Positions 31,171-42,654 are shown, counted from the stretch's first letter. The stretch: 64,000 nt of DNA from Lepidurus packardi (GCA_023053545.1 JAKZAN010000007.1:10168001-10232000), one strand, 5' to 3'. Notes: a model not told the origin generated them from the sequence alone. Program-made: numbers and translations.

Positions 31171-33411
31171 ATGGCTGAATTCCATGTACGAGTACCCGGC
31201 CTGGTACATTTCCTCTTGCTGACCGTTGCCTCCGCCGCCGTGCTGGAGCTGCCCCCTCTCGAGAAGGTAAGAAATCCATCCTTCTTCCCTTGAACACCGA
31301 AGCTTTTTTTTGGTTTCCATTTGAAAGTTAACAATGACGCCGTGACGTCTAATCTAGACAAGCACCACCAAAATTGCCATACATTGTAGGCTCCAGTACA
31401 TCTATGTAAACTGTTGGCACCAATTCCCTAAGTTTTTAATATTTTTAATATTCTATGAAAAACATATTCCATATTCTGTATACTTATTTTGAAAAGTCCT
31501 TATTTAGTGACTAAAATGGGGTATTGCTTCAACAGGGTCTGTTTTAGGGGTAGTTGTATGCCAGAAGGCAATATAGTAACTTAAACTTGATCACTTTTGC
31601 TTTTCAACACATTGGATGCATTTTCTATAGCTTGTAAATAATTAAAAAAGGAAAACGAGACTCTAATTCAAGGAGCACGCGGCTACAGTGTATAAGCCTT
31701 TTTGTTAGTTGGCTAAAAAAAGGTTTAAATTATAACGCGTCCAAGTCCATCTAACCAAAGATTAAAAAATCCAGAGCTAAACACTCTGAATAATGAGATA
31801 ATGGAAATATTGAATTTTCATGAAACGGACTTTTTTCCTAAAAATTTTACGATTGCCAGGACCACCACGATGTAATAAAGACGGGCGAAGAAAGAGCTGG
31901 GAATTCTTTCAAGGTAAGGTGCATTTTGGCCTCCTACTTTTGACTTTGCAGAGTGTTGATGAGTGGAGTTGTTTCTAAAGTACAAGGTGGATTTTTAGGT
32001 GGATTACCGCTCCAGGAAATGCATGCCTCCCATTTCCGAACAATTCATCTTTGGGTCTGACGAGACTTGCTTCTTAACACAATGGGCTCTTCCCGCCGTC
32101 GCTTTGGCCGAATACACAGACTGCATGTCAAGCAAGAAAAAAGTTCTTCGCGATTTCAGGTAAAACTACCAAATTGACTTGGCTTCTATATCTTTTAATT
32201 GGGATGAACCAGTGTTGAACAAGTCCTGGAGTGTGCGTTACCCAACGCTCAAGTGGCATGCGTGACACCGAACTTCAAGAAAGTGACGGATGCGTTAGAC
32301 TACCTGATCTACGCTGGTATCGCTCTGAATGCTACGTACTATGCAACGGTAAGGATTTATTACTCTTTTTTTCTAAACCCCTTTCAGGGTTTACAAAAAA
32401 AGGAATTCGAAACTTGCCAATCCTATGTTAAAGTCATAAAGTGAAGTACGTTTTATTTGTAGGAAGATGAGAATTCCGCTGCTCCTCCTCCTCCTCCTAC
32501 TACTGCTACTCCTCCTGCCACTGGTCGTCGTAGTATTGGAGGAATGGTTAATAATAAGGTAAACCGTTATATATTTACCAGTTAGTCAGATGAAGCTAGC
32601 TGGTGCTCCTATAAACATCTCGGGTAGCAGCATAGCAAGTATTCAGACATTTTATTTTAAAAAAAGTCGCAATTTGCAACTGCAAATCTAAATGTTGTGA
32701 TACAAGTTATGTTGAGATAAAAGGTGTCGAGTTAATAAAAATCTCTTCTTTCTTTGCAGGAATATCCTAACTTTGCTAGACAAACTCCCACCGCTACCCC
32801 ACCTTCCCCAACTAGTGCCATAGGCACTTGCCATGCTGAAAGAGTAGGCGTTGCGTACAAGTTGAAAAGGGGCTACCGAAACATCAGAGTGCTCAATGAG
32901 AGTAAGATGGCGCAGCAAGTCAAACAAAGAGGACCCATTTTGGCAACTTTGTACCTGGATTCGAAAACATTGGAAACAGATTTCGGCAGTTATTCGTAAG
33001 TATACGGGGCTCATCTTTTGCAACAGTTGCTATTTGTTGACCGAGAGGGAAACTTGGATTCTTTGGGTCTTTTCTTTTCCCATCAGGACTGGGATTATGG
33101 ACAGCGACAAGATGTGCCCGACTTCGGTTGCGGGTTTCAGCTTTCTTCCCTTTGATGGCGAGGTAAAACTCGTGCAAAATATTCTAAAATCTAAATGTTC
33201 ATTTCTTACCAACGATGTTGTTTTGCAGTCGACTGACGGAATCATGCTTCCGGTCATAGTAGTTGGCTACGGAACGCTAGGTGGCGTCAAGGTCTGGATT
33301 CTTCGCAACGACTGGCACGGACCGACATGGGGCTTGGGAGGATATTTCTACCTGAAGCGAGGAGTCAACGCCTGCAACATTGCTCTCAACCCCATTCGCG
33401 TCTTGGGCTAA
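31171..33411 (+). CDS. Papain-family (C1) homologue lacking catalytic residues, right copy
   Basis: Secreted C1-fold protein. Exons 31171-31266 (signal peptide), about 31860-31913, 32000-32159, 32214-32348, 32461-32559, 32759-32996, 33087-33163, 33228-33411. C1 landmarks: VDYRSRKCMPPISEQ at the start of the mature domain, GPILATLYLDS, VIVVGYG, VWILRNDWHGPTWGLGGYFYLKRG and NACNIA. By spacing from the oxyanion Gln, the usual GSCW nucleophile position reads GSDE, and the His before VVGYG (normally HAVxVVGYG) reads LPVIVVGYG; the Asn in RNDW remains. A Pro/Thr-rich insert (SAAPPPPPTTATPPATGRR) splits the domain. No recognisable inhibitor prodomain. So it is probably a catalytically dead C1 protein with a binding role. 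The upstream in-frame extension is ignored because the ATG at 31171 begins the signal peptide. Confidence 0.82.
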
Positions 33412-34307
33412 GACTCTATGTCCAAAAGCTCATTTTTCTTTTGTTTTGCGTAAAACCTAGGAACGCAACTTGTGTTTGCAGTGTTTAGTTTTAATTGTCC
33501 ATCTTTTACTAATTATTAAGCTAGTCTTAAATGTGTGTTCTTAATTTAGGTCTTAGTTATGCGAAATTGCTCATTGTATGAGGTGAACGGAATACGCTAA
33601 CACGGGGAGCACTGAAAAGCAATACAAATGGTATACACTCAATTGTCCTTTTCGTTAGAAATTCGGCGAAAGAACATTGGATGATAGTTGATAGGATGTT
33701 AGTTGATAGTTGATAGATCATAGGATGGAGTTCAACTGGAGTTCGACTTGCCCGTGACCTCGGAAGGTAGGCATTCCTAATTTTCTAGGAAGAGTTCGAG
33801 AAGAAAAACAAAACATTAACAAACCGGGGGACTGGTGGCCCTTCTCTCGGGTACTCTGGGCAGTTTTCGACGCCCGTAAGATCCGACCTACTTTGCAAGC
33901 CGTCGTTACCTTTTTTGAACTGCACTGGCAGGTTTTGGAATATATCCTTTAATATTTCGGCCTTCTACCTGAATCCACCCCTGGTTCAAAGAAAGTCGGC
34001 CCAAAACCTTTACATTGGAAGATACCCTGGTTATTCTACTGTGTATACCGTGGTTCTACATTTTATTTGAGCTCTTTCGGGTTGGCTTGTAAAATAGTTA
34101 TAGAACAAACGTGCCTGCCAATTGTACTAGACAATCATTGCCACAATGGAAAGAGTGAGCATAAACAGTAAGACTTCTCACACATTCTTTTTGAAGGTCT
34201 GACTTCACAACATGATTTTAAGAAAAAGATTCTGTTTATTTTTGAAAAAATGGGATCCGTTTTCGTACTTGTTTAATTGCTTTGTATTAAACTTCAAAAA
34301 TAAATCC

Positions 34308-35615
34308 TTAAACATGGATCTTGGTCTTTAAAGGAAGCTTCCAGAAAGGCTTCACAGAATTGGAGACATTCAAAGAGGCGCGGTTTGGTACCGGGATGTA
34401 CCCGTAATTGGCTAAAACATCAGCGCAAGTGTTTTGTATAGATTCAATTTCTTCCCAGGGCAGAGTGCTTTTCCAGAGCGACACTCTGCTGCCCAATTTG
34501 CGTGTAGTGGTCTGGCGCTCGTTTCCGTCGGATGTTGTATGCGTATCGAGGTACGTCCTCACAGAGGGCGTTAATGGGAGTCCGACACGTCGCAGCAACC
34601 AGGCGGTAACATTACTTGGATCCACGGCCAGGTCTTCATAGCGTAGTACCGTGAAAGTATCAGGGAATTCTTCCTGTGCTTCCAACGCACTTTCGTAGTT
34701 AACCCGTAAGAATTCGCAAAGCACCTCTTGTTTATCGCAGTTCTTAGTGCAAAACTTAGCCTTATGGCGAGACGCCATAGAAGCGCGCGGGTCTCTTACA
34801 AGCAGAACCACGTGAAAGTTGGGTACCGGCTGGCGCAAAAGTGGCAAAACCGGGCGCAAAGGCATGTGAACTAGCTTGGTGATTTGTACCGGAAAATGAC
34901 GGCAGGCAAAGGACAAACGTTCGTCTTGAGGACACATATCTTTGTAGATTTTGGAACAGATATTGTACAAAATTTGATTAGACAGCCATATCCTTACGAG
35001 AGGAAAGCCGTGTAGACCCATTTGTTCATGAAAGGACAAGTAATCGCAGTTTAGGACCCTGGCAATTTCATCAACGTGCACCTTAGCTAACGTATCATTG
35101 TCGGTAGGTAAGTTTTGGAATCCCATGTAGCTTAATGGCTCGAACTGGTACAAAGCACCCGGTACTTGGCTCAAAAGTTCGGCGGTAAATGATGAGCCAC
35201 TCCGGTAGGTAGAAACGATCAAAATGCGCTTAGCCACGCCCTCTGTTGATGGCAAAGTCATCCCATGGTCGATCAGTATTTTTCGTTGCTCTCTTGTCGC
35301 GTTTATTACCATTTCATTGAACCAGGAATTATTTTGCCCTATTTCAAAGATACCTTGATCAGATGGACGAACGGTACCTGCTCCTGTCGTTCCTGGCGAT
35401 TCATTTGAAAAACTTCCCACTGACGAAGTTGGTTTAGACTTTGAGAGGTTATTCGACTCGTCGTTGAAAGGTGGAGAAAGATGATGGAAGTAGACGACCA
35501 GTACAACCGTAGAGATGCAGCAAAATTCCAGGACATTTCTTCGACGTCGAAAGAATGTCCTTAGTCGCATTACGTTTGCTTTAAAGCAACTAATCGCGAG
35601 TGAATTACGATTCAA
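34308..35615 (-). CDS. Carbohydrate (GlcNAc/Gal-6-O type) sulfotransferase
   Basis: Golgi type II membrane enzyme moving sulfate from PAPS to a sugar 6-OH on glycans. 435 residues, single exon. Short cytosolic N-terminus with arginines (RLRTFFRRRR), signal anchor at about 28-46 (LEFCCISTVVLVVYF), a Ser/Thr-rich stem, then the 5'-phosphosulfate loop TYRSGSSFTAELL, QFEPLSY, and the 3'-phosphate motif VRDPRASMASR. ELLxxxPGALYxFEP and the conserved YEDLAVDPSNVTAWLL are as in the CHST1/3/5 group. The exact acceptor sugar cannot be told. The last 14 or so codons are copied in the left inverted-repeat arm (22391-22430), and an older fragment lies at 30130-30290. Confidence 0.88.
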   Translation of the reverse strand: MNRNSLAISCFKANVMRLRTFFRRRRNVLEFCCISTVVLVVYFHHLSPPFNDESNNLSKSKPTSSVGSFSNESPGTTGAGTVRPSDQGIFEIGQNNSWFNEMVINATREQRKILIDHGMTLPSTEGVAKRILIVSTYRSGSSFTAELLSQVPGALYQFEPLSYMGFQNLPTDNDTLAKVHVDEIARVLNCDYLSFHEQMGLHGFPLVRIWLSNQILYNICSKIYKDMCPQDERLSFACRHFPVQITKLVHMPLRPVLPLLRQPVPNFHVVLLVRDPRASMASRHKAKFCTKNCDKQEVLCEFLRVNYESALEAQEEFPDTFTVLRYEDLAVDPSNVTAWLLRRVGLPLTPSVRTYLDTHTTSDGNERQTTTRKLGSRVSLWKSTLPWEEIESIQNTCADVLANYGYIPVPNRASLNVSNSVKPFWKLPLKTKIHV

Positions 35616-36258
35616 ATTGTCTAAAATTTTTCTCCCAATCTCGATATAATTGCCAACTGGAATGCTTTTAAAATGGGTTCTGTTGTTACGTAATTTGCAC
35701 TGGATTTAAACACAGGTTTAGCAGCCGTTACACTTGGTTGTTTGTCTAGCGGACACCGCCACGTATCTGAATCCACGACAGCTCTTTCCCTTGCTATACC
35801 CAATATGCTAATCAAGTTCTATTAGCACATGCGTCAGGGTTGTCAGGCCTCACGCTATCCTGCTGAGCACAATGAAAGCGAGAAATCTATTCTTTTACTA
35901 AAAGAAAGGATTTTCCTATCCAGTTCTGTATAAATTATTCGTCTGGTTGTTTTATATGACTATACATAATTACAAGCGTATGAGTGATTAGGAAACATCT
36001 GGGCGTTTTCTTTTTCGAAACGTTCATTGGTCCACGTTTCCCGAGTTTGTGATTCGCTGCTATGCTTCATTCCATGAGCAAATCACATTCCGGCCCGTTC
36101 TTACTTGTTTTGAAAAGTTAAGCAAGAAAGCTTACTCAAACGATTGAAATGAATAAAAAAAGAATGTAATTGCTTTATAAAAATGCGAAATATTGTGTTT
36201 AAATATTTTCTATTTGTATAGAATATACACATGTATAATAATTGTTTCTATTTATAGA
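35616..36258. other. Intergenic, nothing recognised
   Basis: 5' flank of the sulfotransferase. No TATA box, repeat or exon that I can support. Confidence 0.45.
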
Positions 36259-36856
36259 CAGGGGTGCCTCGCATAACGTACGCCTTGCATAAAGAACGTT
36301 CCGCATTACGGAAAATGTTCCACATAACGAACGCGGTCCCGCATTGCGAACCGCTCTGTTTTGTTTTCTGTATTTGAAATTTGTGGAAAGTTCCGTACTT
36401 TTCTTAGTATTGTTAAAATAGTACCTAAGAAGACCGTTAATGGGAAGAGGAGAAAAGCAGCTACTACTGAAAGTGAGCAGCAAGTCATAGACAAAAAAAA
36501 AAACTCAGGAACTAGGGTTCTGGATCAATCAAGAATCATGAAAGCTAAGGTGGCCAATGGATTCTCCAGAGTTTGTTCCAGAGTTTAGTGACTAGAGGAA
36601 CAAGCTCACAAGCTTTAGAACAACAGGAAGGATGGTTCAAAGCCAGCAGGGGGTGGTTTCATAGGTTTCAGAAAAGAAGTGGACTCCAGCGTCATCATGC
36701 AAAATTAAGATTTTTCGCCATTTTGGAACGGCCTCGGGAACGGATCAAAACTAGTTTCAAAGTAACGTATGAGAAACGGCGTCCCGAATAACGAACGATT
36801 CGGGGAAAGAACGTCGTCCTGGAACGGATTGTGTTCGTTCTGCTAGACACCACTCT
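36259..36856 (+). mobile_element. Internally deleted Tigger/pogo-like DNA transposon
   Basis: The left end CAGGGGTGCCTCGCATAACG is matched, imperfectly and inverted, by the right end CGTTCTGCTAGACACCACTC followed by TA, as expected for a TA-target-site element. Inside are degraded transposase pieces: a KRRKAATTES segment and, in another frame, WFKASRGWFHRFQKRSGL, the CENP-B/Tigger-type helix-turn-helix signature. No DDE catalytic part remains. About 600 bases, non-autonomous. Confidence 0.8.
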
Positions 36857-37070
36857 ATATGCTCAATTATGTCACATTCTAGATTATTCCTTTATGATGT
36901 GTGTCGACCTCTTCTCCTTGGCTGTCGTGGATGCTAATGAAGCTCCATTAGGGAGACGATCACATGCGATGGGAAAATCATCTCCCCTCTTTTGTCAGCT
37001 GCGGACACAACAGAGGGGACGCATGAACAGTAAACAAATTCTACGTTCTTTCCAGTTTTTGAAGAAAATT
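36857..37070. other. Unassigned segment between transposon and tandem repeat
   Basis: One open frame continues from the transposon edge, but I recognise no family in it. It may be older mobile-element debris. Confidence 0.3.
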
Positions 37071-37545
37071 AAAATCATTACTTAGTAATTTTCGGTTGCA
37101 AGGCAAGTCTCTTAATATCTGCTGTACAAGTTGGTTATATTCAATAGCACTGAAATGAAAAATAAACCGATGCCAATAATAACAAAGGGTGTATTAATTA
37201 AACTAAAATTAATTTTTGATGTATTCATAGGAAAATAAGCGCTTAAATCAGATGAATAATTAGTTAAATTGCGCTAAAAGATAAATGTAATTAACAATAC
37301 CTTTCAATCAAAATCATTACTTAGTAATTTTCGGTTGCAAGGAAAGTCGCTTAATATCTGCTGTACAAGTTGGTTATATTCAATAGCACTGAAATGAAAA
37401 ATAAACCGATACCAATAATAACAAAGGGTGTATTAATTAAACTAAAATTAATTTTTGATGTATTCATAGGAAAATAAGCGCTTAAATCATATGAATAATT
37501 AGTTAAATTGCGAAAAGATAAACTTAATTAACAATACCTTTCAAC
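37071..37545 (+). repeat. Two-copy 239-bp tandem repeat
   Basis: Copy 1 at 37071-37309 and copy 2 at 37310-37545, with few differences (for example AACCGATGCC against AACCGATACC). AT-rich, non-coding. The high similarity suggests a recent duplication. Confidence 0.9.
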
Positions 37546-37609
37546 CTTTCCACTGATAGGGAATAACTTATCTTTAAAACTCACATTAGAACAAATGTTC
37601 CTCGATCTT

Positions 37610-37950
37610 GAAGGAACACAAAAGCTTCGCAATTCCATGAAGACACAAAAATGTTCCTGCACATCGTAGCGCCCAATTTCACGGGAAACTAGCGCAGCGA
37701 AGTATAGCATAGGTATGCCATATGATCTGGAAAGCGTCCTGGAAACGGTAGATGTGTAACACTTGGCATAACGACACCTGTGAATGCATCATCAGTGTTA
37801 CGAGGGTGGATTCCCTGGCGTGGGGGCGGAATCTCCCTATTGGGTTTTGGGACACCACCTGTGAAGCATGAATACATTACTTGGTGGCAGAGTATGTGGA
37901 TATTGTATGGGGAGGGTGTACTGTTGTTCTAATAAAGATGAGATATTATC
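37610..37950 (-). repeat. Inverted-copy segment (partner at 29852-30126)
   Basis: See the partner entry. On the minus strand it carries the extra sequence GGTGTCGTTATGCCAAGTG...CATATGGCATACC that is absent from the partner. It lies next to a P4H exon relic, just as its partner lies next to the P4H gene. Confidence 0.75.
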
Positions 37951-38042
37951 AATATAGACAATATGGACAATATAGATAATGAAGTGTTGCTGTTGTGTTG
38001 TGAATGAGTTGCTGTTGCTGTATAGTCCCCTCTGTTTTTGTG

Positions 38043-38151
38043 TCTTCGCGAGTTGCTGAAAAATAACAAGAAATACCAGCTCGGTAGAACTTTGCATTTT
38101 AGGGAGGGCGTCATCAATTCCAACGCACTTTGCCGTGGAGAGCAGCTGCTT
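38043..38151 (+). pseudogene. P4H alpha exon 4 relic
   Basis: The plus strand reads NNKKYQLGRT.HF, then NALCRGEQLL followed by GT, matching the end of exon 4 (28313-28495) of the P4H gene including its donor site. Substitutions such as TSHFTEDV to TLHFREGV show decay. No other P4H exons lie nearby. Confidence 0.85.
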
Positions 38152-38909
38152 GTATAAGAAAAGTTTACCTTATTTGCAAAGTTTACCTTATCTCGAAAAT
38201 CAGAAATATTACATAGTCAGAAATAGTCGATAATGTGCCCGTTAGATGGCACAGTTTTGACTAAAAACAGACCAACAACAACGACTTTGCAATTTCTTGA
38301 ACGTGTTCTAAGTTCAGTTTGGAACAAGGTTTAATACTGGAAAAGATTCGACTTAACGACAAAAAATACACTGAAATTGCTACAACTAATTAGAAACTGG
38401 AGATGAAAACAACAAAGGATTACAAACGCCATCTGGTGCAGTTAAAAAGTAACTTCCATGAGCGTTAGTCTTCAAGTTGTTTAGTTTTCAATTTTGGTGA
38501 ATATTTTGAAAGCAATCTGTAACGATTTAATTAAATAAAAATGTTTCAATAAAATGTAACCAATTCCATACAATTTAAAGAGTTAAAATAACACGTTAAA
38601 ATAAAATGTTAATTTAAAATGTTAAACGAAAAGTTACGGTACTTTTAGTCTATTTCAAACTCTGTAGTTCTTCGTTCTCTTCTCAGCAGTTTCACTTTGA
38701 CATTGAATTCTACAGACGGATGTGAAGGACAGTTAGCTTAGATCGTGACAAGGAAGTTCTTTTTTTATTATTAAGAAAAAAATTGTTACGGATACGGTCG
38801 AACGACTACACAGTAAGGGTTCTGGTCAATGGACCCATTCGCGGCAAGGTATACAACACGACTGACAACGCCCCACACCTTCAATGAATTCAAGGCTAAG
38901 AAAAATGCC

Positions 38910-38916
38910 TATAAAA
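38910..38916 (+). promoter_or_regulatory. TATA box of cuticle gene 3
   Basis: TGCCTATAAAA, 80 bases before the start codon, in duplicated promoter context. Confidence 0.7.
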
Positions 38917-38995
38917 AGATCAGAGAACTGTGTTCCAGTCACCAGTCGCTACTCCTAGCTTCCAGCACCAACCAACTCCCGAAATCCACTCGACA

Positions 38996-39495
38996 ATGGC
39001 TAAATTCCAAGTGAGATTCAAAAACCCAACGCCAGGCGTTAACTCGCTAATTTTTAACCAATTTAATCTCATTCGTAGGTTTTCGTCGCCCTTTTGGCCT
39101 TTTCCGCCGCCATGGCCGCCCCCGCCGAAGAGGTGGCGCCCTCCGACGACCAGAAGGCCGAAGAAGGCGCAGCGCTGGTCTACTCCGCTCCTCAATACCA
39201 CGGATACTACGACAGTAGCTTGGTGTCCCCCTACGCCTACGCTGCTGCCCCTGCCGTCTTGGCCAATCCCTACGGTTACGCTACCGGTTCTAACGTACTG
39301 GCCGCTCCTTACGCGTCCGTCCTTGCCGCTCAACCCTACGTCCACGCCGCTCAGCCGTACGTCAAGTACGCTCCCAACGTCAAAGCTTACACCGCGCCCG
39401 CTGCCTACGCCTACGCTCCGGCTAGCTATGGTTACGCTCATGCAGCAGTCCATCCTACCAGCTACTCCTACTCCAAGACCTACGGCGGCTGGTAA
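38996..39495 (+). CDS. Small Ala/Tyr-rich cuticle protein, copy 3
   Basis: Exon 1 (38996-39010, MAKFQ) and exon 2 (39079-39495). Signal peptide VFVALLAFSAAMAAPAE; mature chain of YAYAAAPAV, QPYVHAAQPYVKYAP and AYAPASYGYAH segments; ends KTYGGW. Nearly identical to copy 2 across promoter, intron, coding and 3' regions, so the duplication is recent or homogenised. Expected to be a structural cuticle component secreted by epidermis. Confidence 0.88.
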
Positions 39496-39764
39496 TAGGT
39501 GACTGACGACAAACATACGAATCGCCCCTGATCCTTACATTTAATCGTTATTGTTCAAGTTTGCCTAACTCTCGTCCAAAAATCTCTGAAAAACCAAATA
39601 AAAACTGCAGTATTTCAGAAACATATACTTCTGTTTTACTTTCACAACTATACATTTCATGGCCTATAGGCTTAGAACTATACTTCTGTAGGTGTACGTA
39701 ATCCTTTTCTCAGGACCTCAAAGGCCCTTCCGTCAAACATTAAAACATTAACATTGCTTTAGTT

Positions 39765-39900
39765 CTGCACCACGGACGGAACCGAACGCTGAGAACGCGT
39801 TCGGTATAGCCCCGCCATCGTTATTCAGGATCACCCCGTTCAGTCCGACAGGGGCAAAATGGCGGTTACTTCTTAACCCGTTGCACTAACAACATGGAAC
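39765..39900 (-). repeat. tRNA-like SINE-type element, second copy
   Basis: Duplicate of 21850-21985, with substitutions in both boxes (for example CGTTCGGTTCCGTCCGTGG). Confidence 0.45.
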
Positions 39901-40230
39901 AAACACTAGTTTTAGGTTTGAAACTATAGTGTAAGTTCTTAAAAACACGAAATTTTTAACTAGCATACTTATGCAGATATACGTCACCGACCTTAGGTTG
40001 TCTAATTTCCAGCAGCGGCACTAAAATTTTCGGATTTTTTTGCTCTTCCAGCTTGCGTTTCATGAAGCTCAAACTTTGGCCAAACAACAAGCACGCTTCG
40101 GCCATCTAGTGGTTATTTTTTTAAAGAATTACGTGTTTTGCCATACAGCAAGGAAGTGAAAAATAAAACGGGATCGCCCCCCTCTCCCCCTACTGTACGA
40201 CAAGCACACTAACACCTCCTATCGTCAAAG

Positions 40231-40325
40231 CTATTGCTGCAGCAGCTATCTGGGCCTATGCCCCAACTAGTTATGGTTACGCCCACCCCGCAGTTCATGA
40301 TACCAGCTACGCGTACTATGGATAA
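40231..40325 (+). pseudogene. Cuticle-protein 3' end, right relic
   Basis: Reads VKAIAAAAIWAYAPTSYGYA and ends HDTSYAYYG with a stop at 40323-40325, clearly the C-terminus of a cuticle paralogue. An AATAAAAAT follows near 40439. No upstream coding part was found in frame, so I call it a truncated gene. Confidence 0.7.
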
Positions 40326-42050
40326 CCCCCCCGCCCAAACTCGTTAATCGACTTCAACTTAACCACCAGAATCATCGACTTGCTCCAAGTTTGGCTCTTG
40401 GCTTAGTAAGGTCTAATTACGGAAAACTTTTGAAAACCAATAAAAATCAGTCCTTTCCCTAAGTTACAAGACTTTGATTGCAATCTACAAAATTTTAAAT
40501 TGAACTTTCAAGTGAATAAAAGCGATCAGATCAACAATAACAACACGACGAAGGACACGTCCGGTTCCTCCGAGGGTTGGGCAAGTGTTCGATGGGGGAT
40601 AGAATAGGCAAAAGGTCCTCCTCTAAAGCTCAACACCACCCGTACCCTCGTTAGCCTTATCCACGCCTACCAGTTAGGCCTAATAAGGCCTAATATCGTA
40701 TCTCTACCAGCTGCATCCGTCCTTCTCTGGTGATAAACTTAAATCATGAGGGTTGGAAAAGTGTCAGCAAGGCCCAACCTAGTAAACTTAGCCCTGGCAG
40801 TGTCTACTACTAACATTCCAGTTTCTCGTTGGACTTCCATGAGTGCAGTAAGATGTTGTTCAACGATTCATCGCTCGACTACACGTTTCCAAACTTGAGT
40901 TTTGATACAGAATTCATTCCAAACTATGACATGGAAGAATTTTCATACTACTACATCTATTCAATGCTCGTCGCGTATTCTTCGTTAATTTTCTCGATCT
41001 TCCCATTGGCCATCTTTGTCATTTACGCAGTGCTACCCGAGTTACACCACGTACATGGTTTGAACATCATGAGCTACGTCGCCAGTACCTGCGTTTCATA
41101 CATTCTTTACGGATCACTGATAATACCGAGCGGAACGGAAAAACGGTCACTGACGTGTCTGTTCCTAGGTAAGTTCAACTGTCTTATACTCTTGACGTAA
41201 ACAAAAGTATCCCAGCGGCTCCAACAAAGGAATCCTAACTTTCGATTTTGGCAATCTTTGGCGAAAGGCTGCGCATTAGAGCGCTAAACCTGTTCCGAGA
41301 CCTAAAAACCTTGTTTAAGGCAGACCAAGAAAGCGGTCTGAGGGTAAAAGGCAGCTGTCCTCTTCCATAGAGGGTTCCATCAACGCCATGAAGGGCCCGG
41401 CGACGTCGGGGTCGAAATTGGATACCTACCACTGACAGTCAAAGGATTCTTGCCAAGAAAAGCATAACTCGAGACACTATTGCATCACATTTGTTTTATA
41501 GACTGAAACGTTGAAGCGGTGGGAAGAGGCTCTAGAATACATAGTCGTCCTTGACGTTACACTGATTCCGCCACAACTAACATGATACATTATGCTTTTG
41601 TTCCGCAGGTATTCTTATTCACTACTTCGCCCTTTGTGTCTACTCTTGGATGGGAGTTCTTTGTTTTGACATGTTCTGGACCTTCACGTAAGTGTAACTG
41701 CTAGTACACAGTCAACGTATAAAGTACAGGAAATGCCACTTGTTGTGATCACGTTTGTCAAGTGAATTTTGATTCAATCCAGCGGAGATTCTCATAGCCA
41801 AAAATTGGAATGCTACGGATTAATCGGGTGAAACGAACTGGCTTGCTTAAACCAAATAAACAAAGCAGCGCCTACTTATTGACACTTTCTTTTAAACACG
41901 CCCATTACTGTTTATTTCGTAACGATTTTTCAACCATTTTGATGGAGATGATTGAGGAATTCCTAGCGTAACAGTCTTCTCTGTGTGGCAAATTTTTTAA
42001 ATTTGACTTGTCGTAAGTTTCAATGTGAAGATTCTGTTAAAATTGATTCC

Positions 42051-42500
42051 AATATCCGAATGTTGGATTCTAGTAACCGATTAAAATGCTCTGACTTTTA
42101 TCATTTTGAATCGGTGCTATAAAATTTTATTCCCTAAAGCGGCTGATTCTATCAAGCGATTTGATTGGATTGGATTTGATTCTATCAAGCGGAGAAAGAA
42201 ATTTTTATCAAGAAATCGATTCTAATATCCGAACGTTCAATTGCAATAACAGATTAAAATGCTCTGCTTTTATCATATTGAATCGGTGCTTTAAAATTTG
42301 ATTCCCTGAAGCGGCTGATTCTATCAAGCGATTTGATTTGGTTGGTTTGGATTTGATTCTATCAAGTAGAAAGAAATTCTATCAAGAAATTGATTCTAAT
42401 ATCCGAACGTTCAATTGTAATAACAGATTAAAATGCTCTGACTTCTATCATTTTGAATGGGTGCTATAAAATTTGATTCCCTAAAGCGGCTGATTCTAAC
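42051..42500 (+). repeat. Tandem repeat of about 174 bp, 2.6 copies
   Basis: Units begin AATATCCGAA at 42051, 42224 and 42398. Each contains GATTAAAATGCTCTG and GCGGCTGATTCTA, with an internal ATTCTATCAAGCG sub-repeat. Intronic to the 7TM gene. Confidence 0.9.
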
Positions 42501-42654
42501 ACCCAGTGATCATAATAAGCGGCATATACTGTAACTCCACGTTAACTGCTATGTAACGTGTAACTTGTACTCTGGATGTGGAAACATAGGAACTGGAAGG
42601 GATATAAAGTATTGTAAAGAAAATGACTGTTATTTTGAGGCCAAATAGACTGTT

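Larger units (their letters stand above)
30198..34348 (-). repeat. Large inverted repeat, right arm
   Basis: Partner of 22391-26678. Because this arm's outer end runs into the intact sulfotransferase gene, while the left arm's outer end has only its last codons, the right arm is the better candidate for the ancestral location. The spacer between the arms is about 3.5 kb and holds the P4H gene. Confidence 0.92.
38300..40303 (+). repeat. Direct segmental duplication, right copy
   Basis: Partner of 20350-22388. Contains cuticle gene 3, the tRNA-like element (39765-39900) and a more complete cuticle-gene 3' relic. It continues into unique sequence where the left copy was cut by the inverted repeat. 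Confidence 0.85.

Noticed and set aside
30724-31293. Long open frame upstream of the C1 gene (189 codons)
   Set aside because: Only its last part (from the ATG at 31171) is the signal-peptide exon; the upstream part covers the promoter and is open by chance.
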